A stretch of DNA of 64,000 nucleotides from Dallia pectoralis (lineage: Eukaryota; Chordata; Actinopteri; Esociformes; Umbridae), in contig CM055750.1 in assembly GCA_029465975.1 (NCBI GenBank), positions 2,717,548 to 2,781,547 of the forward strand, given 5' to 3'. The notes beneath the pieces were generated by a model. That model saw only the letters and a list, made by a program, of their open reading frames with translations, was not told where the DNA came from and made no database searches. Below are positions 34,901 to 43,987 of this stretch, in pieces (the first letter of the stretch is position 1; every line of letters begins with the position of its first letter). The translations under genes and the position numbers were made by a program.

Positions 34901-37900
34901 CTAAATCCCCCCCAGCTGTGCACACACAAAACTTCCTGTTGTGCAACCAAACATAGCCACTCGTGACACCATCATACCAAGTTTACAAAGTTTACAGTTT
35001 CAGAATTGAACAAGTACTACTTTTGTCATGGTTGCACTTATTGTTTGCATTTAAAATAAGACTAAGAAAAAATGTAGTGCTACTTATTTTTGTTATTTAT
35101 ACTGTTTTTATTTTTTATATTTAATTTCTGAATGGAGTTCAGTAAGACGGTCACATGCAGAGCTATAAGGTCTGATCAGACTCATGTGAAATTATACAGG
35201 AGAGAAGCCAACCAGTTGAGTTTGTGGCAAATCCTTTTACAGTGTTTGCATATTGTTCTGTCTTTTATTGCATATTCAAACTCAGAATGTATGCAACTGC
35301 ATTGTCAGCATTTGTGACTTTAAGTCGAATAAATTCCGATTTTTCCAGTCATATATTTCGTAATTGAAGATTCCTTAAAAGTTAGTGTTAAAACATCGTC
35401 TCGTGAGACCAAAATGGTGTATATTCTCGTGAGCTAAGTGTCACACCACTAGTTATAGGTGCAACAGCCACGTATGCTAAAGTGAGCATATTGGGAGAGC
35501 AGTTTGTTCTGTAAAATACGTTTCTATGGAAAAAGCAATTTTTGTTCTGACGTTATTGATTGTGTCTAGTCAGTAATTTAGCCGTTTGTTTTGTCTTATC
35601 TCACCTTACAGAACTTTTTGTTGACTGTGCCTGCATTCACAAACACTGTGTGCTTAATCACTGACTGGTTTCAAGAATTCTGAGCCCAAATCAACTGAAA
35701 GGAAGATTATTCCGATAATTTCTCTCCCATGGGTTTCCAATATAGCCTATACTGTACTAGTGCGATCTGAATGTAGCTTTCCAGTGGATTGGTACCTTTC
35801 CGTTTCACCAGGACTTTGATCAAACAGTGACTTACTTGTGAGCTCTGGTGGGACACAGATAGTGGCTTCCTGCTTTACTGATGTGCAGTTTGTGGGGAGG
35901 AATTTCAGAGCACATTTCACCTTGAGGGTTTAGACTTTAAGTCGCTCTGAAAAATCTCAGAGATCTCCGACTAAACGTGAGAGCAATATATCTTTGAAGC
36001 CCAATCACATTTTGAAATCAAAGGGAACACAGCTCAGCAGAAATTAAAGAAGCCTCTCTTCAATGGTGACACGCGCTCACAGAGAGACGAGGATGTCCCT
36101 CTGAAGATCGCCGAAGAGGAACAAAGGAGTGGAAGGAGAAAAAAACAGGGGGTCTGTTTGAAGAGGGCCAGAACCAGTTACAGGAAACCCACAGCAGAAT
36201 CTGAGACAAGGCCAGGGTCGGGAATCTGGTATCAGGTATCACGTATCAGGTTTTGGGTATTGTGTAACGGTTATTGGGTATCGGGTCACGTACTCATACA
36301 CTTAATCTTCTTTTTGGGTGTTGTTTTCCTTGGTCATACTTCTCCATATTGAGCTGTACTGTACCTTCACAATGAGAATGTGGAGGAATCTGCAAGTTCT
36401 TGTTATGTAAAGTTAGTCAGCATATTCTTAGAGGATCCGTTAGAATATTTAAGACAGTTAAGTTTTTAATTTCGGTAATCAAGTGGCAGGTTGGCCTGGC
36501 GGTGAGAGCTACTTACCAGTAATTGAACGGTTGGGCTGACAAAGTGCAAAATGGGTAATTTCCTCCCCGATTAAGTTATCTCTCGTCGTTGATTGAATTA
36601 GAGTGTGCTCATAATTATTCTTACCTCGTTAAGATAAAAAATACAAACTTTCAAGGGGGAGTGAGACAGACAGCCTTAATTGACTTGTGGTTATTGAATC
36701 TTGTAGCGATAAAGAACTTTAGAACACTATCTAGTCATCTATAGAATATTAATTTATTACTAATAGTTAGAGCTGGGATTTGGTGCAAATATCTCCATCA
36801 TTGATGTGCTTCTTCATAGTCATTTTTAAACAGAAGTATTTTTCATATTTTATAGTCCTCCTGCTCATGTTATCAATGATCATATTACTGACATTCATGA
36901 GAGACAGACAGTTTCTAATGTCACTACTGAATGTGAAAATGTGAATATAATGGTAATATTTTTTAGTCTTTATGTCTGAGAACTTGATAGATAAAGAAGG
37001 TGTTCCTTGGAGATTCTTGGGCTTGAATGTGTGCATTAAACTGTAGGGATTTCTCAACCTGTCACCCAGACCTATGCACGTTTTCCATGATGAAATAAAG
37101 CCATAACTCCTGTGCGTGTCAGCGAGCATTTTCTAGCCTCGCTGGAAAACGCCCTTGAGTTCTTTGCTGTATGTGTCTTTTGGATATGTTGGAACTGGTT
37201 TGTAAAAGAAACTGCAATGGCAAATTTAATAAAAATAAATTCAAGCTGTGTGGGCAGAATGTTTCTTCAAAATTGAATTTCGGGAATCCCGCCGTGAGTG
37301 TAGAAAAGCAATGATGTCTGCCTCTTGTTGCTCAGCAATACTGTAACCGATCGAACTGGTCCGGTATTTTATCCACATATGGGCCCATGTGCAGATAGAA
37401 CCCTTAAACTGTCTGTGCACGGGACTGACTCCATATTGACCCAACTCAGCTAATGCAGGAACAATGGACAAGCAAAATACATTGTTGTTTTGCTGGAATA
37501 AATGTCACAGTTCGTCTTAGGCAGGCTAGCAATAAGAACATTTGAGCAATAAGCAAAATATTTCCACATCAAATACACGGCATGAGGTTTGTCCTTGAGC
37601 AAGGCAGTTAACCCTATTTGCTCCCAAATCCTTGTAGAATATGGGATTTTGTTCTCAGCCAACTGAAAAAAAGATAGGAAAAATATATATACAAGTTTGA
37701 TACGTGCTGAAACATAATGTACAGACGATGTTTATAACGTGCAAACATAAACCCATTCACGTCAATGTGTGTGAATGCGTGTGTATGTTTGTGAATGTGT
37801 GTGATTGTTTGCGAATGTTTGTCCAAACTTTTGAATGGACAATGCATTTCTTATAATCATTCAGTTTGCATGTTCAATTAATCCGACTGAGACACATAGT

Positions 37901-40900
37901 TTTTCTCCAGAATAGCGAGTATTCATCCAGGTAATATTATATCTGTAAATTATAAGAAATAAACCAAGTGAACATGCAACATCCCGTTAAAATGTTTTGG
38001 AAGTTAATAATTAACAAATCCAGCAAACAGTAGCCTATGCCATTGTGAAGTGCACAGACAATCATGTCTTCTTGAATATTTCGAGCGTGCCCGGCCAAAT
38101 GGCATTCAGTCATGTGAATGATTTTGTATGCAGGTCATTTCTAACACAAACAGTTCCGGCACCTTCTCTGAGAGACAAGCCCTCCTGAGAGGTAGCACAA
38201 ACACGTTTTAGTAAACTACAGGTCTTCTCTGCTGCAGTGCTGTTGATACAGCAAACTGCTGGAGGCAGGGACCCGCAGGTGAATTATTGGGGATTGTTAT
38301 CGAAGCGTAGAAACAATGTTTTGGCCTGGCGTTGAGGTTAAACTATTTACCCAGAGGCATTATATAAGTCAAACCGAAACCTTGACTAAGACATTTTATA
38401 CATTAATAATTGCTGCGGTGGAATGTGAATCTGCTCCACCTTGCAAATTAGGTGTCACGTTTGTAATCCGTTGAAATGCCTGATATCTAAGTTGATATCT
38501 CTCACGATATCTCTTGTGGTGGACGGATATCCGTTTGGTTCTGCTCCTTCCCAGAATAATATTTCCCCCGGCCATGGCAGCATTCAGCGGTACGTGTGGA
38601 CTTACAAGGCACAACGTATTATTTTGTAATACCTTATTTCTGTTATTGTTGTACTCACACTAACTATTTGTCATAGATGTCCGGGGTTTATTTTGGCCTG
38701 ATTCTCCCATACATCCAAGTTCTGAGACCCTGCTCCATCAACGCAATAGCAAATCACCTTCAGTCGACAGCATATCAATAACCATGATATGTGAGAGCAA
38801 ACGCAGAATCGTGTATCTCTTTGCTTGTAATAGGTGTAATCAATTGCAAATAGAAAAACATGATTTTTTTTCTGCATTTCTACATTCATTTGCTCATAAT
38901 TGTATCTGTCAAAATAGTGGCTTACTAGGATTTAGTTTTTATAATAGCAGTTTTAATATCTGTGAGATTATGAGATAGTTGAATTTCCATGTACGCTCAA
39001 TATTTAGATGTTTTGTAATCTATCGTTGTAACTCGTTTTCAAATTGAGTTTTGGTATCATATCTGCAATTTACATAGGCTCACAATGGATTTCTAACAAA
39101 TCTAACATACATGATTACTCTACCAACGTGCTTCCTGGTTCTCGTCTGCAGCAAAAATGAAAGAAAAAGGAATACTTCTAGTTCCATGTTTCAGAAAGAC
39201 ATCACCTAAACTGATTTCATGTATGCTACATATTTTGCAATACGCTGTTTGACAGATAAATTCACAAGTAGAACATTTTATATAACTGGGCGATTTTCTG
39301 CCAACGCATTAAATGTGATGGGAATCAATGACTCATAGAGGCATTAAAGCTTTTCAGGTCAACGTCATGAGCATTTAAGGAGAGGAACCAGAAATTATGT
39401 TGCAAGTTAGTTTAGAGTAAAACATTTTTTAGAAAAGAATCATTATTTTTGCTAGTTAAACCATTTTCTCTTCTTACGTTTTTGTCCTGATATATATTCT
39501 GAATACATAACATATGCATATTTGTCTGTTACAAATATACATAGTACTGTATCCTTCAAATCTAATCTATGTATGTTAGAGTGAATATGAAATTTGTTGA
39601 ACTTGCATTCATTTTAGATGACTCACGATCATTTATTTTTTTACCAGCAATTGAAATGTTGCTATGTGTTGATAAAAATCACTGTTTTGGCTTTATTTAT
39701 TATTATTATACGTCCCTATTGTCCAGATTTAGATACATTTCAACTAACCATCTACCAACCCAAACTTTAAACCATATTAGCATCTAACCATAACTCTTAT
39801 ACCACAACTTAATCTAAATCTACCCAGATAGTATAACAGCTCAAGTGGTTGCATATCAACCAATATAGTCTACAGATTATAATCAGAACTATTAAAATAA
39901 TGTGTAACAAAATCACTGTGGTTGTTCGAGGTTGTTTTGTAACACTACCATTTGTGTGTGTGTGTGTGTCTTATCTGCAGAGATACGAGAGGCCTTCAAG
40001 GTGTTTGACCGCGATGGTAACGGGTTCATCTCCAAGCAGGAGCTAGGTATGGCCATGAGGTCACTGGGTTATATGCCTAACGAGGTGGAGCTTGAGGTCA
40101 TCATACAGAGACTGGACATGGACGGTAAGACACACACATACTTGTCCAGGGTTTTGTAAGACACACACAGGCATGCCCAGGTTTGTAAGACACACACAGG
40201 CATGCCCAGGTTTGTAAGACACACACAGACGTGTCCAGGGTTTATAAGACACACACAGACATGTCAAGGGTTTATAAGATACACACAGACTTGTCCAGGG
40301 GTTTTGTAAGACACACACAGACATGTCCAGGGTTTTGTAGGACACACACAGACGTGTCTAGGGTTTTGTAGGACACACACATACGTGTCTAAGGTTTTGT
40401 AGGACACACACAGACGTGTCCAGTGTTTTGTAGGACACACACAGACGTGTCCAGGGTTTTTGATCCAGTCTCTACTTGTAAAGCAATTTTCTGTGCCTCC
40501 AAAAATACACTGGGGGGCCTTTATTTAATCATCAATAGTGTAGTTACATGTTGGCCCATTGAAATCTAACTTCAGTTAATTTGTTAAAAAAAGAAATAAT
40601 CCAAGGTAACTTCTACTTCTGTTACCCGAGGCCACAGAACATATTTGGGCCAGGCAGGATGCTTCGCGCTCGTCTTTTCAACTTTTACAACAATTTTGTT
40701 GATACATATCTGCTGATAAAATGCACTTATATATTATGTACTTTTTATTTTTCATTAAAATGTTGTCCTCGTAACTTTAGTGTAAGTCGGCATGTAGTAT
40801 ATTTCACCTCAAGCAACACTGATCAAAATGTTTACAAATTTCTAAACTTTTACAGACAATGCAATTTCGAATACATGATATGTAGATTTTTTTCCCGTAT

Positions 40901-43900
40901 GTACTTTTTGTTTTTAAATACCACTTATCATCATTAGGTGACGGTCAGGTGGATTTTGAAGAGTTTGTCACCCTCCTGGGACCTAAGCTGACTGCAGCCG
41001 GAATGCCTGACAAGTTCCACGGAACCGATTTTGATTCTGTATTCTGGAAGGCAAGTGATCCCGAGTCGGGCTTTATTGAATTCCGGTGGGAACTGTGTCT
41101 CTTGGACCATGTAAAATGACTTGAAAATGACAAAAACATAACAAATGACACATTTCCCATTTTTATTAAAATGGCATTGAATAATAAGCCTTTTATACTG
41201 CAAAACATTGATTTGTGTGCCATTTAGAACCAACTGGGGTCTTGCAAATTGGCTTGTCACACTGGTGATGTACATGCTCAATCACATTTGTTGTAATACG
41301 CAATCCCTACATAAAATGCATGCGAAAGTGTCTAGAATGGGATTGTGTACACACATTTTGGAACCTATTTCTTCATAACACATAATATATTTTTTCCCAT
41401 TTGTTTTATGTAATCATTTTTACCACCTTAATTTACAGCAAATAATCAAATGTACAGTACTATGGTCTTGAGTTATCGCAGAATGTTCTATTGCATAGTA
41501 AAAAAATAGTTGTTAATTTGAGGATTTTGCATGTAAAATAATGTAAAAAACATTTATAAAACACATATTATTCTTTCTTAAACTCTATGGTTACTTATCT
41601 TTTTATAAAGAACTAACAATTAAGCAGCCTCATTTTATTACCATCCAAATTTACCCAAAATATCTCCATGGTGTTTGCATCTTTAGTGCTATGTCATGAA
41701 GCAAACACTTTTGATAAATTAGAATGTGACCAATGTATCCAAATACATTAAAATCAAAGAAATAAAAAATAATGAATTTAATTTATTTCAAGATAACATG
41801 TCCAAAACGCACAGTAATTTAAGAATGCTGCTTATTATCACTGAGAAGCTGAAGCAAAATCTTCTGGGTGATCAGAAAGTATTAGCTGTCATCTGTGAAA
41901 CTATCTATATCCATCTATAGCATTGGTTCTTCAAACTCGAAGACGGAAAACATTTAATTGCCAGACTTGGTTGATGGTTAATATGACAGTGTCAGCCCTT
42001 AAGGAGTTTGAAGTCTTGTCTTTGAGTCACAAAATTACATGTAGATGTACTGTAATCAGGTGTTGTTTCTTTGACAGTTTCTCATACATTTATACATACA
42101 TATACACAGTAAAAATCATTAAGAAATATTAACCAAGAAAGCAGGGAATGTCCTCAGGATATATACAAATATTGACATTCCCGGGACATTCTTTGGACAC
42201 ATTTTTTTATAGACAGGCTCCAGACAGATATTTTCTCCCCATCTCTATGCCTTAGCCGTCACTAGGAGTTTTCTTTTTCAATCTAACAAACATATTTTAT
42301 GGTGGCTTTGGATGCTAAATCAATCGTTGTCATATATCGTACACATCATTGTAATGTGCACAGTTCTCTGAGGTAAGAAAGGCCAGTAACCGTTCAGGAA
42401 CCATTCCCAAATCGTACCTTTGATTTCTTATAATTACCGATTTGGTTGAGAAGCATCTTATTTTCCTAGGAACAATATGATCACGGCATCCCTTCCTGTG
42501 TGTGTGTGTGTGTGTGTCCAGACCGACATGCAGAAGCTGACGGTGGAGGAGCTGAAGAGGTTGCTGTACGATACGTTCTGTGACCACCTAACCATGAAGG
42601 ATATTGAGAACATCATCATGACTGAGGAGAGTCACATAGAGAATCCAGGGGCCTGCCAGGTGGATATAGACAGTAAGGAACATAAGAATAAACACTGTAC
42701 AGAATACACATGTGTACAGTATCATTGTGCTCTTACTTTGGGATTAAATATGCTATTGATTTATTATTGTGATACATAGATCATCTATTCATTTTTAGTT
42801 TTACAGAAAAATGTAGTCTGTTATTTCCGTTTTGACGGTAAGGTCCTGAGGTAAAACAACAAGTATAAAAATGATCACGTTGATCACTTTCTCAATTTGT
42901 AGTTGATCCTTTTTTGGGGTGGATTCCAATCCACACAATCCAAATATTTCTTTGTCCCAGCGCCTAAATTATAAAACATCCTCCGTCAGAATGCAGGAAA
43001 GTGGATCGTCTTCAAAAAGCATCTGAAATCGGACCACAAATCGTTCCACTGCCACCACTGCCGTATATTTAATGTTCACGCATTTCAATGGTCTTCTTTC
43101 TAATGCTGCCAATTAACTAATTCATTGATTAAAATGCCCTTACTGCTAAGGTGTCGGATTGTTTCACAAAGCTCTTTTAACGTGTAAGCACTTATGATAA
43201 GAAGCCCTGCTAAATAACTGACAGAAAATGAATCAGGATTGTTGTGTTTTCAATAAACGTTTCAATTCAGTAGGTGAAGTGGACAACAAAGAAGACAGCA
43301 AATATTGGAAACTTCTATTGCAAACTCACCTTAGTATGTATAAGTAATTACAGATTGTGTTGTCATCAAACTGTTTCATGGGCAACACAGTTGACATGAA
43401 CTGTTTTTAGTGTGTCTCAGTTAAATAAACAGACTTAGCAAGATGTTGTTTACACACTTTCCCACATCTTTTTTTGTTTTAAACAGGCATATACGTTAAC
43501 CAAAAGGCATTGACGTGTAACCTACGTAATGATGAATCGCACGGGCGGAAGTCAAAACAAATTCCTGGGCCGTGTCCATCCGTAGTAATTGTGTACAAAT
43601 ACGAGCAACAATATCAAGATGAGATTTCTCACCTAACTGGAAATAATGCTTGACGTAACTCGCCTTCGCATCGCGGTTCAGATAAGTGCAGAGAGCGTGA
43701 AATAGGATTGATTAAATTGACTCACAGGTGCATGGGATATATTATACTGTATACATACTGTGGGATTTATTGTTGCATACTGTATCTCTTCTCTCGTATC
43801 TCTTTCCTGTGCGTACCTCACCTTGGTTGTGTGTCTTGCCTCTCTTCCCTGGCGAGCAGCTAGTCCGACGCAGCAAGTCAAGCAGACGTGTGTGCGCAAG

Positions 43901-43987
43901 AGTCTAATATGTGCGTTCGCCATCGCCTTTATCATCAGCGTGATGCTCATCGCAGCCAATCAGGTGCTGCGGAGTGGCATGAAGTAG
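19255..43987 (+). CDS. cabp7: calcium-binding protein 7 (calneuron-2), five coding exons, 215 residues
   Basis: CDS joins 19255-19366, 39981-40124, 40938-41050, 42522-42672 and 43860-43987; every phase fits. The start codon has A at -3 (CAACCATG). The 215-residue length equals that of mammalian CABP7 as I recall it. EF-hand 1 loop is residues 47-58 (DRDGNGFISKQE) and EF-hand 2 loop is 83-94 (DMDGDGQVDFEE), both with full calcium ligands. The C-terminal half keeps the LTMKDIENIIMTEE region but lacks canonical loops, as is normal in calneurons. Residues 188-206 form the C-terminal membrane segment after TCVRK. Family knowledge: calneurons are tail-anchored neuronal Golgi/vesicle calcium sensors that inhibit phosphatidylinositol 4-kinase III-beta. 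FHGTDFDSVFWK and the C-terminus favour CABP7 over CALN1. Fish paralogue (a or b) not resolved. Confidence 0.95.
20222..20433. repeat. GGTGGGGTGTGAG minisatellite
   Basis: Short G/T-rich units of 8-13 bases (GTGAGGTGGGGTGTG with variants). Strongly G-rich on the + strand, inside cabp7 intron 1. Confidence 0.93.
22208..22264. repeat. (TG)n microsatellite followed by GA run
   Basis: A TG dinucleotide run with a GCGCGC interruption, followed by GATAGAGAGAGAGAGA. Confidence 0.95.
23005..23435 (-). repeat. dispersed repeat with decayed C2H2 zinc-finger module, copy 1
   Basis: The reverse complement aligns along about 430 bases with 34985-35445. Read on the - strand it has CATACAGGAGAGAAGCC (His-Thr-Gly-Glu-Lys-Pro linker) followed by TGTGGCAAATCTTTT (Cys-Gly-Lys-Ser-Phe), with several stops between. 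A TGTGCGAAGGGGTTCAGT block (Cys-Ala-Lys-Gly-Phe-Ser) lies one finger upstream. This is the order of a C2H2 array and linker, but not translatable. Confidence 0.65.
25285..26392. repeat. 62-bp tandem array, about 18 copies, each with a CCATATT core
   Basis: The unit contains CACCTCCCACAGCAACAGAA, CCTGACTCGTCCCTGTCGTC and CGCCATATTAGCGTTTCCTG. Eleven copies carry CGCCATATT, four GGCCATATT and three TGCCATATT. CGCCATNTT is the YY1 consensus. On the - strand the motif reads AATATGGCGGAC. Lies in cabp7 intron 1. Confidence 0.95.
26644..28465. repeat. 26-bp G-rich tandem array, about 70 copies
   Basis: The unit is built from ATGGATGAGTGAGGG, TGGGGG and ACCTA. A 22-bp form lacks four bases of the G-run, and GGGAGGGGG replaces GGGTGGGGG in many copies. 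Nearly homogeneous over 1.8 kb, with strong G over C skew on the + strand, in cabp7 intron 1. Confidence 0.97.
28466..31868. other. intron 1 stretch with no gene seen
   Basis: Mostly non-repetitive. A TATA-like ACATATAGACTC lies at about 28820 just before a GC-rich stretch (28850-29000), but no linked coding sequence was found. A Tc1-like remnant lies at 30411-30600. Confidence 0.4.
30411..30600. repeat. remnant of a Tc1/mariner-type fish repeat
   Basis: CCATATGACCAAAAGTATGT and, further on, TTTGCAGCTATAACATCTGC, CACTCTTCTGGGAGTG and TTTCCACAGGAATTT resemble a widespread fish element whose ends begin with a GACCAAAAGTATGTGGA-like sequence. No second end was found. Identification from memory. 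Confidence 0.55.
31869..31982. repeat. (CA)n microsatellite, about 110 bases
   Basis: Long CA run with CGGACACACG interruptions. A second CA cluster with CGGACA interruptions lies at 32115-32199. Confidence 0.96.
32436..33075. repeat. 16-bp minisatellite, about 40 copies
   Basis: The unit is TGTGATGTGTCCTCCA, with rare GACG, CACG, CAAG and TTTATG variants and one shortened unit near 32655. Each unit contains CATGTG, an E-box core. The three - strand frames stay open for about 200-240 codons (Met-Glu-Asp-Thr-Ser-His-Gly-Gly pattern) and are artefacts. Confidence 0.96.
33185..33225. repeat. palindromic ACGAGATCTCGT motif of a dispersed repeat
   Basis: GTGACGAGATCTCGTGCCAC contains a 12-base palindrome and resembles the TCTCGTGAG-rich tail of the repeat at 34985-35445. 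Confidence 0.35.
33245..34345 (-). pseudogene. non-LTR retrotransposon (LINE) reverse-transcriptase fragment
   Basis: On the - strand, 34339-33953 encodes a segment with CFVDLEKAYDRVPRDLLWEV, and 33974-33351 encodes RT motifs including SPILFVIFMD, SLLFADDVVLMA and FKYLGVLFAS. The two frames are separated by an apparent one-base frameshift near 34000. The 5' part of the element is missing, and the expected sequence after KVAGLSLRDRVG is deleted. The 3' end has the TTATCCGGGGTCGGGTCGCG block (+ strand) common in fish LINE tails and a GATGA-type simple tail at about 33248-33272. Clade not assigned; FADD argues against CR1/L2, which have YADD. Inactive copy in cabp7 intron 1. Confidence 0.85.
34427..34576. 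repeat. 64-bp perfect direct repeat
   Basis: The 64 bases at 34427-34490 recur exactly at 34513-34576, an offset of 86 bases. Both begin CAAAATCTGTGATATT and end GATGTTTAAC. Perfect identity suggests a recent local duplication. Confidence 0.95.
34985..35445 (+). repeat. dispersed repeat with decayed C2H2 zinc-finger module, copy 2
   Basis: Inverted relative to 23005-23435. Contains TATACAGGAGAGAAGCC and TTTGTGGCAAATCCTTTTAC at the positions of the HTGEKP linker and CGKSF of a C2H2 finger, then a shared tail ending in a TCTCGTGAG-rich stretch and GTGTCACACC. The open frame at 35132-35317 is not the zinc-finger frame and is not taken as coding. Confidence 0.65.
35446..37589. other. intron 1 stretch, no gene seen
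   Basis: Non-repetitive and AT-rich. A cluster of near-repeats of GGTATC(A/G)GG at 36225-36285 and a motif-rich AT island at 36480-36660 are the only structures noted. Confidence 0.4.
37590..37630 (+). repeat. SINE core fragment
   Basis: TCCTTGAGCAAGGCAGTTAA followed by CCCTATTTGCTCC matches the conserved central block of fish SINEs (usual form TTGAGCAAGGCACTTAACCC). Truncated on both sides. Confidence 0.6.
37631..39952. other. distal intron 1, AT-rich, no gene seen
   Basis: No exon or known repeat recognised apart from simple AT-rich stretches. Confidence 0.4.
39953..39980 (+). promoter_or_regulatory. cabp7: cabp7 exon 2 acceptor with (TG)n tract
   Basis: A TG run of about 17 bases ends ten bases before the acceptor (CTTATCTGCAG). 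UG repeats in RNA are bound by CELF proteins and TDP-43. The effect here is inference. Confidence 0.6.
39981..40124 (+). CDS. cabp7: cabp7 coding exon 2 (EF-hand 1)
   Basis: Encodes the end of Glu38 through Asp85 and one base of Gly86. Contains the first EF-hand loop (47-58) and the start of the second. The intron splits the second calcium loop. Donor GACG|GTAAGA. Confidence 0.96.
40125..40460. repeat. cabp7: 31-bp tandem repeat starting at the cabp7 exon 2 donor, 11 units
   Basis: The first unit starts with the real donor: GTAAGACACACACA followed by TACTTGTCCAGGG. Four later units repeat GTAAGACACACACA exactly (GT at 40156, 40185, 40214 and 40306), two read ATAAGA/ATAAGAT and four GTAGGACACACACA. 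Unit length is 29-32 bases. Confidence 0.93.
40461..40937 (+). other. cabp7: rest of cabp7 intron 2
   Basis: AT-rich, no other feature seen. Ends CATCATTAG before exon 3; the polypyrimidine tract is weak (TTTTTGTTTTT about 30 bases upstream). Confidence 0.7.
40938..41050 (+). CDS. cabp7: cabp7 coding exon 3 (EF-hand 2)
   Basis: Completes Gly86 and encodes residues 87-123: the rest of the second EF-hand loop, FVTLLGPKL and FHGTDFDSVFWK. Ends at AAG followed by GCAAGT, a GC donor. Confidence 0.95.
41051..42521 (+). other. cabp7: cabp7 intron 3, GC-AG type
   Basis: Begins GCAAGT (GC at 41051-41052) and ends with a (TG)n run at 42497-42517 and TCCAG. Phase 0 and protein similarity on both sides fix these borders; the nearby GT at 41055 would break the frame. 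The interior is AT-rich with no other feature recognised. Confidence 0.85.
42522..42672 (+). CDS. cabp7: cabp7 coding exon 4
   Basis: Encodes residues 124-173 and one base of Thr174. Contains TDMQKLTVEELKRLLYDTF and LTMKDIENIIMTEE, the degenerate C-terminal EF region. Donor GACA|GTAAGG. Confidence 0.95.
42673..43859 (+). other. cabp7: cabp7 intron 4
   Basis: GTAAGG donor; the acceptor is CTCTTCCCTGGCGAGCAG, with GAG and CAG in tandem. No repeat family or extra exon was recognised inside. Confidence 0.8.
43860..43987 (+). CDS. cabp7: cabp7 coding exon 5 with membrane anchor and stop
   Basis: Encodes the end of Thr174 through Lys215 and the TAG stop at 43985-43987. Residues 183-187 (TCVRK) precede the hydrophobic segment SLICAFAIAFIISVMLIAA, and the end is NQVLRSGMK. 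These are hallmark calneuron residues and define the tail anchor. Confidence 0.96.

Larger units (their letters stand above)
19367..39980 (+). other. cabp7: cabp7 intron 1, about 20.6 kb, repeat-rich
   Basis: GT at 19367 and AG at 39979-39980. Contains minisatellites of about 12 bp (20222), 62 bp (25285), 26 bp (26644) and 16 bp (32436), CA/TG microsatellites, a LINE fragment, SINE and Tc1-like remnants and two zinc-finger-derived repeats, all listed separately. The remaining non-repeat DNA (about 19.4-20.2, 20.5-23.0, 23.5-25.2, 28.5-31.8 and 35.5-39.9 kb) shows no exon I can support. Stretches such as 36480-36660 are AT-rich with homeobox-like motifs and may be regulatory. Confidence 0.85.

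Noticed and set aside
35132..35317. 61-codon frame in the zinc-finger-derived repeat
   Set aside because: It is not in the zinc-finger frame, and the corresponding copy at 23 kb does not preserve it.
41055..41060. GT donor (GTGATC) just after exon 3
   Set aside because: It would add four bases and break the phase with exon 4; the GC donor at 41051 fits both phase and consensus.
19255..43987. Assignment to CALN1 (calneuron-1, CABP8)
   Set aside because: KFHGTDFDSVFWK, DMQKLTVEELKRLLYDTF and the final RSGMK match CABP7 better than CALN1 as I recall both.
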